Shown here: piece by piece, positions 35,775-47,700 of the stretch
Layout: each line of letters opens with the position of its first letter
How positions within the stretch are numbered: the first letter of the stretch is position 1
Assembly: GCF_000775915.1 (NCBI RefSeq)
Contig: NZ_BBLT01000004.1
Location: 530,331 to 594,330 of the forward strand
Source of the DNA: Sporocytophaga myxococcoides
Lineage (GTDB): Bacteria > Bacteroidota > Bacteroidia > Cytophagales > Cytophagaceae
DNA: 64,000 nucleotides
Direction of reading: 5' to 3'
Notes under the pieces: generated by a model
Databases searched by the model: none
The model's input: only the letters and a program-made list of their open reading frames with translations
What the model was told of the DNA's origin: nothing
Position numbers and translations under genes: made by a program

Positions 35775-38700
35775 ATGAATCGTTTTTTACATTTATTGTG
35801 CTGCTTTTTTCTTACTGCCTTCATTCCAATAGAGGCAAGTGATTTAAGTACAATCAAAAAAAATGCTTCTCCTCTTTTCATTGAAAACAGAGGACAGCTG
35901 GCAAGCCATGACGGAAAAGCCATGAAGGACATAAGATATTATATGTCCGCCAAAGGTGCTCAAGTCTATTTCCTTCTTGATCGGATTGTTTATTCTTTCA
36001 AGAAAGAAAAAGAACAATTTTCCGAAGCAACAGGAAAATTAAAGGACCAGGGTAAAAACAACGAGGTGACCTTTGAAGAGCAAACTTTAGTCCTTCATTT
36101 AAAAGGTGGAAATAAAACTCCTGAAATCCTTACTGAAGAAAAAGCAGAAGGTCATTATAACTTTTATTATAAACATTGTCCGGATGGCATTACCAATGTA
36201 CCTGGATACAGAAAAATTATCTATAAAAAGATATATCCCAATATTGACCTTGTTTTTTATGCCAACAATCAAGGGCTGAAATATGACTTTATAGTTCATC
36301 CTGGAGGTGATCCTTCCAAAATAGCAATGGAGTATGAGGGTGCTGAAGGAACTGCAATAAGCAGCAATGGACAACTTCTGATCAATCATAGCTTAGGAAA
36401 AATTGAAGAACTTAAACCTTATACATATCAGATAATCAATAATCAAACGGTTGAAGTAGCTTCAGACTTTAAATTAATAAACAATAAAACGGTTGGATTT
36501 AATCTATCTCGTTTCAACAAAAATCAAGTGCTTATTATAGACCCTTTTGCCACCTACTACGGTGGAACAGGTCATGATGAAGCCATAGATATTGCAACAG
36601 ATGCAGCTGGCAATATATATATGGCGGGAAATACATACAGCGATGATTTTCCAACTCAAAATATTTCAGGAGGATATAATCAATCTTCATTTTCCGGATA
36701 CCAGGATGTTTTTATAGTTAAATTCAATAACAATGGAGTTCGCCAGTGGTCTACTTATTTTGGTGGAAATGATGAAGACGTGCTGTCTGGAATCGGAGTA
36801 GATGCGAATGGTAATATAGCCATTACAGGAAGTACAACCAGTAATGATTTCCCCGTAAAAACACTGTCCGGGGGGTACCAACAACCATTTGGTGAAGAAT
36901 ATGTCAAAGATGCATTCATTGCGAAATTTAATGCAGGTGGTGCTCTTCAATGGAGTACTTACTTTGGTGGATCTGAAGATGAAGAGGGTAGTGATGTAGC
37001 CATCGATGGATCCGGAAATATTATCGTTACAGGAACTACCAATAGTACGAACCTTCCTGTCAAAAGCTTGACTGGAGCACTTAACGTTTCTACTTCCTTT
37101 GGAACCGGCGATATTTATTTCGCAAAGTTTGATGCAAATGGGGCCAGACTTTGGGCCAGCTACTACGGTGGAATATCTATTAACCCAAGTGGAATTGCCA
37201 TAGACGCCAACAACAACTTCTGGATTACAGGGGTTACCTCTTACGGATTTACGGGAAAGTCAGTATCCGGTGCATACAACCAGAATATAAATTTTTCCGG
37301 GACAAATCTTTATGATGCCTTCCTTATGAAATTTAACAGCAGTGCATCGCTGGTTTGGGCTACCTGTTATGGAGGGAATGGAACTGAAACTGCAGGTCGT
37401 ATTGCAATTGATGCAGGTAATAACGTATTAATTACAGGAGGAACTGCAAGTGCTGATTTTCCTCTTCAGAATCTTTCCGGAGCTTACAACCAAACTTCTA
37501 ATGCCGGAGGTGAAAGCGATGCGTTTATTGTAAAGTTTTCAAACGCTGGAGCTCGTTTATGGGCTACTTATTATGGTGGAACAGGCAATGACTATGGAAC
37601 TGCCATTGCTTCTGATAAATCTAATAATATCCTTGTAGGAGGTTATTCATCTCAAGGTAATTTACCTACACTTGCAATAGCCGGAGGATATAATCAGTCT
37701 CAGGGATCTACACAATATGATGATGACGGCTTTATTCTGAAATTTAACAATTCTGGTGTAAGGCAATGGGCTACTTATTATGGAGGAAGCTATGATGATC
37801 AGATTACAGCAATTACATCTGATGGAAATGGTAATGTCATAGCTGCAGGCTATTCCAATAGCGAATCTCTTCCAGTCCAATCAAATGCAAATGGTTATAG
37901 CCAGGGAAATGATTATAGTACCAAAGCTATTATAGTTCAACTCTCACCTAATGGGGTTTTGTCTTTCGGGCAAACTCCTCAAACCATTACATTTAATCCA
38001 CTGCCTGACCGAGACTTTGATGATTATTTTACACTGAATGCTTCCTCAAGCTCAGGTCTTCCTGTAACATATACAGTCTCAGGACCGGCACAGCTTTATA
38101 ATGGAGAAGTATCTTTTACTGGTATTGGAACTGTTACTATACAGGCTTCCCAAAATGGGAATGCCACATATAAAGCTGCAGATCCTGTAGTAAGAACATT
38201 CTGTGTTAATCCAAACCGTCCATATGCCATCCAGGGAGAGGAAAGTTCCTGTCTGGGAGAACAAATTTATTCAACATCAAGCCTTGATGGGGCAACCTAT
38301 CACTGGCTGGTTTCTTCCGGAGGTACCATCACCAAAAATGAAGGCCGCACCATTACTGTAAAATGGAATACTCTGGGGAACCAGACTGTTTCACTTTATA
38401 TCAATGGTAATTGCGGAAAGAACAGTGATACTATTTCCAAAACTATATCAGTAGTATCATTGCCTCCATTAGGAACTGTTACAACTGTTCATCCGGCAAA
38501 TGATGCAAATAATCTGACGTTGCCGGTAATATTTACCTGGAATAAAACAGCTAATGCGACAAAATATGACCTTTATTACGGTAACAATGATTTTTCATTA
38601 ACCTATCCTTATGCAAACAACATTACCGATACTTCTTATAAAGTAACATTCGGAATTAATTATGGGGTGCCATACAAATGGAAAATAGTTGCAAAATCAA

Positions 38701-41700
38701 TATGTGAAACAAAGGAAAGCACTTTGAAGACATTTACACTAAACTGTGTAACTCCTTCTCAGCCCGCAGCCATAAATGGTTCTACCTCTGCATGCCCGGG
38801 AGAAGAGACCTATTACGTTGAACAGCAATCAGGTGTTGATTACAACTGGACTGTTTCCGGAGGAGGCACCGTAACAGGTTTTGGAAGCTTTGCATCCGTA
38901 AACTGGACGTCAACAGGAACTTTTATCATCACAGTGACGCCGTCAGTAGCATGTGGAAAAACAGGTACTGCAAAAACATTAACTGTTACTGTTGCAGACA
39001 AACCTACTCCTGTTGCTGCTGTCAATATGATTCCTGCTGATGCTGCAACAGATCTTGCTTTGCCATTAACCCTTTCCTGGTCTGCAAGTCAAAATGCAGA
39101 CAACTATGATCTCTTTATTTGGAAGGATGGCAGCTCTAAACCAAGCAGTCCGATGCAGAAAGAAATAACTTCAACAAGTTATGTTCTTAACTCCGGATTG
39201 GAATTTGGAAAACCATATAAATGGCAGGTTGTAGCAAAAAATAGCTGCAAATCCAAAGAAAGTGCGATACAGACATTTACTCTGAATTGTATTACTCCTC
39301 AACAACCATCAGCTATCTCAGGAGAAACACAAACTTGTCCTGTAAAAAAATCATATAGCATCCAAGGAGCTGATGGGATAGATTATACATGGTCAGTTAC
39401 AGGCGATGGAGTGATTTCCGGATCAGGACCGTCAGTAGAGGTAACCTGGATCACACCCGGGACTTATACACTAACCGTCACACCTTCTGTTAAATGCGGA
39501 AAGACAGGAACTGCACGTACTTTACAGGTAACAGTCATCAATTCTCCTGTTCCTGTTGCTGTATCAGGAATGACTCCAGCAAATGGCACAGAAAATCTTA
39601 CCCTTCCATTAGACCTTTCATGGTCAACTGCAAAGGACGCCACTTCTTATGACCTTTTCCTATGGCAAAAAAGTGAATCAAAACCAGGACTGCCTTTCAG
39701 AAACAATCTTACAGGCCTTACATACAGAGTAACAGAAGAACTTGCAAAGGGTGTAATATATAACTGGCAGATAGTAGCCAGAAACACATGTAAACAAACT
39801 GAAGGACCAGTTCAGACCTTTAAGCTTTTTTGTCCTGTACCTGATCAACCTTCTGCAATAAACGGCCTGACAGACGTTTGTCCGGGGGAATGGACATATT
39901 CTGTTAATAGTCAATTCGCTACTAAATACGAATGGCAGGTTTCAGGCGGAGGCTTGGTTACCGGAACAGGAGCAGGAGCATCTGTAAAGGTAAACTGGAC
40001 TACAACCGGAACTTTCAATCTTACTGTAACTCCCGTTGCTGACTGTGGTGAAAGAGGAGCCTCCAAAACCATAGAAGTATCCGTAAAAAACCCTGTTACA
40101 CCCGCTGCTATCACAGATATGAAGCCGGCAGACGGAGCCATCAATGCATCTGTACCGGTAAATCTAACCTGGTCTTCCTCGTTTGGTGCTACTTCATATG
40201 ATCTGTATATATGGCCGGATTCATTAGCTTCCAGACCATCTAACAATTATGCAACTAATATCTCCGGACCTGCTTATGCTGCAAAAACAGGCTTAACAAA
40301 TAATCTATTATACAAATGGCAGGTAATAGCGAAAAACAACTGCAGGTCTACAGAGGGTCCTGTGCAAAGATTCAAGACCATGCCATTACCTGATTTGCAG
40401 ATTGTAGATACCACTATTCCTAAATCTGCGAATGGGGGAACTCCTATTGAGCTTACCTGGGAAGTTAAAAATACGGGTCTGGCTTCAACCGGAAGTGCTG
40501 CATGGCAAGACAGAGTATATCTTTCTACTGACCTTGACTTAAGAGCGGCCGAGGATCAATTACTGGGAACATTTGACAACATTAGTTATCTGCAACCTAA
40601 TAAATCCTATACACAGCGCCAGGAAATAACACTACCGTCAACACCTGGCACTTATTATCTGTTTATTATTACAGATAACACTCATGCTACTTGTAGCGGA
40701 ACCCTTACAGGAGATAAATGCTCAACAGAGAGAGTCAGCGGTGGAAGCCATGTACTTGAAAGCAATGAACAAAACAATTATATATATAAAGTCATTACTA
40801 TAAATCCATCACCTGCTGCAGACCTTGCAGTTACGAGTGTAGGAGCACCAACTCCAGTATTTAACGGAAGTAAAATCAATGTGACCTATCAGGTTAAAAA
40901 TATTGGTCAGGCCAATGCTGTAGGAAAGAAATCTTATGCAAGCGGTGTAATTCCTATGGTGACCGGTGGCATTGGTGGCGGATCTTACAGAGGAGGAGCT
41001 GTTCCAAGCTGTTATGACCAATACTGGAACGATATGATCTATCTCTCTGAAGATGAAACCTATTCTCCTGAGACTGACGTCTATATAGGCTATTCATTTG
41101 TTGCCCTGAAAAGCAAAACAGAAAGAGATATTTGTAGGAACTTTGCCGGTATACCACTTGCAATAGACAGTTCATATACCATGATAAGTGAAGTGAATCT
41201 GCCTCCTAAATATGTAGGTAAGTACTATATCCTTGTAGTTGCAGCAGACAAAGAGGGTGTTGATGAAGCTTCTCGTTATGGAAATAACATTAAGGCAAGT
41301 GAGCAGATTACAATTAACCTCACTCCTCCTCCTGATTTTTCTGTAACTAAAGTTGATGCTCCGGCTACAGCAGTTGCTGGCAAAGAAGGATTCTTCTCTT
41401 ATACAGTAAAAAATATAGGAGCAAGCGGACCTCATAAATCAGAGAATGTTTGGTACGATAATATTTATATCTCGAAGAAAAATACTTTCAATAAAGATTC
41501 TTCCATCAGTATTGGAAAATTCTATAAAACGAACAATCCTGAGTTCCTTGCAGACTCAATTTATACAAATACTAAGCAAATAAATATTCCGGAAGGTATT
41601 GCAGGAGATTATTATGTATATGTGGTAACCAATGAAGAGTTCAAAGTTTTTGAACACACCTATACAGCTAATAACATTGCAAGAAGTGAAGGAACCATGA

Positions 41701-44700
41701 AAATTTCTGCAGGATCTTATGCGGATCTATCGGTACTGTCTGTCGAAGTTCCTGATACTATTTATGCAGGAAGAGAATTCACGGTAAAATATCAGGTCAA
41801 AAACATTGGAACCGGAAGAGTTACAGCAGACTATTCTGATTATGTTTATTATTCTTCAACATCTACATGGAATCCTGTATATGTTTTAAGGAGCAATTAT
41901 ATGAAAGGAGTATTTGAGCCTGAGCAGATCAAAAATCTGGAACTCAAAGTTACTGCTCCTGAAAGCATTGGAGAGGCCTGGTTCTTTGTTTATTCAGATC
42001 CTCACAATGATATATTTGAAAACGGAAGTGAAGCAAACAACCTGAAAGGTATTTTAAAAAGTGTATACATCAAATATGCACCTCTGGAAGCTGACTTGTC
42101 AGTAACTTCTCTTACAGTGCCTTCGGTAGGGAATTCAGGAAGCAAACTCAAAATTGACTGGAAGATAAACAATATCGGCAATGATATTACCAAAGCCAAT
42201 TCATGGTCAGATGGAATTTACCTTTCTGCAGATTCAATATTGGATGCGAATGATAAAGCTTTAGTTGTAAATAATTTCAGAAACAGTCCGCTTTCACCTA
42301 AGGAAGGTTATAATGGGTCTGCTGAAGTTGATCTGCCAAAAGGCCTTTCAGGAAAATATTTTATATTCCTGGTGACGGATCCGACAAAGGCGGTCATAAA
42401 TGATGCTTCAGAAAAAAATAATATTGCTGCTAAAGCCATCAACCTTACTTCAAACCCTGCGGCTGATCTGATTGTAACTTCCTGGAATGCTCCTTCTGAA
42501 GCTTATGCAGGTCAGACTATCACAGTTAAATATACTGTGAAAAACCAAGGTGGTACAGATGCTCAATCCATCTACAAAGACATCAAGTACTGGACTGATG
42601 CTATATATGTGGCTCTTGATCCTGCATTGGCTTCTCAATCAGGTGTTGTGCAGGTAGGAAAATCAGGGTTTAATCAGATATTGAAGAAAAATGAAAGTTA
42701 TACCGATAGTATTGAAGTTAAACTTCCCGACTATCTGAATGGTAACTATTTCATTTTCTACAAAGCTGATAATCAAAATCTGGTCTATGAAAATAACCAG
42801 GATGATAACAACCTGTCCATCGGATTACCAATTAAGATTTCTACTGCAGCACCGGCAGATCTGGTGGTGAAGAGACTAAACCTCACTCCTTCTGCATATC
42901 TTGGCGATACGATTCAGGCGTCCTATTCTGTGAGAAACATAGGAACAGTGCCTGCAATAGGAAATCTGCGCAACAATGTATTCTTATCCAAAGACCTCAT
43001 CCTGCAGACTGACAAGGACATGCTGGTAAATTATGATTATACATCCATCAAACTTTTACCTGGTGATTCGATAAGAGGAACATTCTCTGCTCCTTTAACA
43101 GGAATTACTCCGGATGTATACAACGGATTGCTTCAGACCAACAGTTCCAATGCGGTGAATGAAATCAATACCAACAATAACACCGGAGCTAGCAGCAATA
43201 CATTGACAGTAAAAGCACGCTCATTATATCTCGATGTGGTTGAGAATACTGTGCTTACACCTAAGGACAGATTGTACTATCAGGTAAATGTGGAAGCTGA
43301 TCTTGACCTTATATTTACTCTGACAAGTGATCAGTCATACGGATTAAATGAAGTATACATCGCATACAACAGAGTGCCATCAAGCACTGATTTTGATTTC
43401 AAATACACAGAAACAAACAGGCCAAATCAGAAAGTACTGGTACCGCAAACGAAAGTCGGCAACTATTATATCCTGATCAGATCGTCTGTTGGTTATAATG
43501 GAAATCAAAAACTGAAACTGCTTGCTAAAGCCCTTCCATTCTCCATACTGAACATTACTCCAAATCAGATGGGACAAGGCATTGTAAGCGGGGTATTAAA
43601 CGGAGCCGGTTTCAAAAATGGAGTAAAAGTCGTATTGAAAAATGGCAATGCAACAGTAGCCACTGCTAAAGTTGTTAAAATGGTTAGCAGTATGGAACTA
43701 CAGTTACGCTGGGATCTGACTTCAACGCCGAAAGGTATTTATGATGTTGTGGCTATCAACCCGGATAACAAAGAACAGGTTCTTGTTAAAGGAGTGGTTG
43801 TTGAAGCGGCTAAAGCCTATACTATCGATTACATACCTCAGGCTCCGAGTATTCTTAGAAAAGGTAAAAGCGGATTCTATACCTTTACTTTTAGAAATAC
43901 TTCAAACGTAGATATTCCGGTACTGCATGGAGACCTTACAGTTTTAGAAAAAACTGAAGTAGTAGAAGTTCAGAAACTTGAAGGTAAAATCATCACAGGA
44001 AAGGATTACCCTCTTGATATCGATCTTCCCAATACTGACTATACAGAAATAGGGGGAATCAAGTTGATACCATTTATATCAAGAGATCTTGCACCAGGAA
44101 AACAGATTACACTTGCTGTAAATCTGGGAATAAGAGATTTCAACTATAACAATTTCCCTTTATCTGTAAGACTATACGCATATGATCAGCAACACTTAAT
44201 GAAAAAGCTGAATCAGGACCTTGAACTTATGAGACTTGGAATACTTTCCGACCCTGCTCTATTAAGAGCTGATATTGTTGAAGGATTGGTTGAAACTGCT
44301 GGTAACAGAAAAGCTTTTGTTGATCTCTTCCTGACTCCTTCGTTCAAAAACGGATTACTAACTGAGACTGATACAGTAGGCTTTGATTTTGCATGTCACA
44401 GCTGTCTGGACGCAGAAGGTTTGAATGCTGCATATCCCAAAGAAAATGATACTGATGGAATTACTTTCAACTATGATCCGGGAGCAAGCCCAGGAACTGT
44501 AAATCTGCCAACAGCTGTTTTCGGTCCGGGACAGGATTATCTGTGGGAAATCAACAAATACAATGGTACAGCTGGTACTGATCCTGGCTTTGATATGATT
44601 AAAGTTCAGGGAAGCATCAATGTTACAGCAACAGCTACGAATCCTTTTGTTGTCAGAATTTCATCTCTTGACGAAGACAATTATCCCGGATATCTTTCGG

Positions 44701-47700
44701 GCTGGTGGCCTTCAGTAACCAAAAGCTGGCCAATTGCAGTAGCAGAGGGCGGGATCAAGTCATTTGAAACTTCCAAGATTTCAATTGACACTTCGAGATT
44801 TGTTGCCCATAACTATACTTATGGAGGAAAATTCTCTTTAAAACTTCAGGGTACCGATACATTATTACTTGTATTCACTCCAAGAATACCTAAACCGGGA
44901 GAAGCTGGTATCCCTGGCGCTCCTGGTGGATATGGCCAACCTGGAAGTCCTGGCGGACAGGGCGGACCTGGAAACAGTACGACTCCTGCAGGGCCTGGCG
45001 GACCTGGTGGAACTGGCGGACCTGGCGGTGGAAGCGGTGGTCAGGGTGGCCCTGGTGGATCCAGCACAACCGGACCTGGTGGTACTGGTGGCCCTGGTGG
45101 ACCTGGCGGACCTGGTGACGGAGGTTCAACAAGTGGTGGATCCGGTGGTGAAGGCGGATCTGGTGGTACAGGACCTGGCGGAACAGGACCTGGTGGAGAA
45201 AGCGGACCAACAGGAACAATCAATCCTGGACCAGAGACAACCCCTCCTGGAACTCCCCCTGGAACACCTCCAAGGAAAAAACCGGGAAGCAGAACAAAAG
45301 GACCTGGTTCTTACAGAACAAGCAAATATTATGTCCCTCCAAGACCAAGGACGCCAAGCGAGCAGGAACTACCTCCTCCTCCGCAGCAGCCTTGTAATGA
45401 GAGCAATACATCAAGTGATATATGTAAGAAAACATTTGATGTAACAAACCAGGCTGTAAAAGTGGCTACCAAGGCGAGTGACCCTTATTCTGCTGCCATA
45501 TCAGTAGGATCAACTTTATTCCCAATAGATAACTGCTATGCAAATGCAGTGGTGGGAGGAGTTGCAGACGGACTTAACGGAGCATTATCGGCAAAAGATG
45601 CTAAAGGATTTAACCCTGCTATTTCAATGAGCATCGCAGCTAATGCGATCAAATTTACAGTAGCTGTAACACTTTGCTCTGAAACCAATGAAGAAGTTAA
45701 GAGACGTGGTCAGATGATTATTGATGGAATCAACTGTGTGAATTCATCCAGTGGTGTTGAGTTCTTTATCAACGTTGCTACATGTATCGGAAAAGAATTC
45801 TTCTGTACCAATATCCTCAGCTCTTGTGATCCGAATGAAATCATCGGGCCTGTGGGTTATGGACCTGATAGAATGGTGGCTTCTTCTCAGCCTATGTCCT
45901 ATAAGGTTACTTATGAAAATGACTCTGCAGCAGCGACTACTGCAGCACAGAGAGTTTCCATTACTGTTCCTTTAGATGATCATCTGAATCCGCTAAGCTT
46001 TAGAGTAGGGAAATTTGGATTCGGTAAATTCAACTTCGAAGTTCCGGCAAACCAGTCAAGCTATTTGACCACACTCGACCTTCCGGATTCTCTGGGTTAT
46101 GATGTAGAAGCTATTGCAGGTGTTGATGTAATTAAAAACGAACTGTTCTGGACATTCCAGACAATTGATCCTGCAACTGGTTTACCTCCTTCCAATCCAT
46201 TGAAAGGTTACCTGCCTATTAATGATCTGTTTGGAAACGGAGAAGGTTATGTAACGTACTCTATCCGTCCGAAAGAAAGTGTACAGACCGGAGATACAGT
46301 AAGAGCAAGAGCTTCCATTGTATTTGATACCAACGAACCTATTATCACTAATCAGGCAAGTAATACTCTGGATGCTAAAGCCCCTGTCTCTTCAGTCAAT
46401 ATTTTACCTGTCGAGATTGATTCAACTACCTTGATAACGGTGAAAGTTGAAGACGATGAAAAAGGAAGCGGGCCAGGAAATTATGATCTATATGTTTCTG
46501 AAAACGGAGGACCATATAACATTCTGGCTCAGAAATATTCAGCAGACAGACCTTATCTGTTCAAAGGTACTCCTGGTTACAACTACTGTTTCTTCTCTAT
46601 AGCAAGAGACAACACAGGTAACATGGAGCGAATGAAAACAAACGCAGAAGCATGTACACATGTTAAAGTAGGTTCTACTGACATTACACTCCTTTCACCT
46701 AACGGAGGAGAAAGCTTCTGCTCTGGCGCTGCTATCAATATTTCATGGTTAAGCACAGGAACCAATCCTGTTGACCTCTCCTACTCTTCTGATAGCGGTA
46801 AAACATATACATCGATAGTTGAAGGTCAGCCTGCTACTGGAACATATACATGGATTTTGCCGGAATCCGTCACTGCTTCTGACAATTACCTTATCAGAAT
46901 AACTGATAGCGAAGCTCCGACAAAAGCAGATTCCAGTGATAGGGTTTTTGCTATCGGAAAAGTAAATACTGCCAATGCAGGTTCTGACGAAACAGTATGC
47001 AAAAGTACGACTCCATATAACCTTAGTGGATATAGTCCTGAAGGAGGAGTCTGGACAGGAAAAGGAGTCAGAACAGACGGTTTGTTTGATCCATCCCTTG
47101 CAGGTTCTGGTATACATACTATCAAGTACAGTATTAATACAAATAACTGCCTGACTATTGAAAGCAAGAATATAACTGTAACCGAATCTCCTGAAGTTAC
47201 TCTTGATGCAATTGCTCCTGTTGATGTAAACACACCTGCTTTTGCTCTCACAGGAGGAAAACCTGTCGGAGGTACCTATTCAGGAATGGGAATTGTCGAT
47301 GGAACGTTTAATCCTGCAATAACCGGTGCCGGTTCATTTAACATTACCTATACTTACAAAATTGGTGATGCTTGTGCTGGTACGGCAACCCAGGCAATAA
47401 CTGTATATACATCGGTAGAAGCGCCTACAAACCTTACAGGAAAGGCAGTATCAGCTACACAGATCAATCTGAGCTGGCTGGATAACTCCACTACTGAAAC
47501 AGGATATATTGTTGAACGTTCTGTAAACGGATCTGACTTTGAAGTAATAGCTATATTGCCGGCAAACAGCACAAGCTATAATGACAAAAACCTTATTCCA
47601 GACGGTGTTTACTTTTATAAAGTAAAAGCTGTTAATTCAACAGGGATTCATTCACAATATAGTAATGTGATTAAAACCATTGCAGATCCTGTTGCGATTC

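Noticed and set aside
44869..45444. A 191-codon plus-strand frame inside the giant gene, and three minus-strand frames over the same stretch.
   Set aside because: These are by-products of the GC-rich Gly/Pro repeat, whose other frames lack stops. They have repetitive Leu/Val/Asp or His/Gln content and no start signals.
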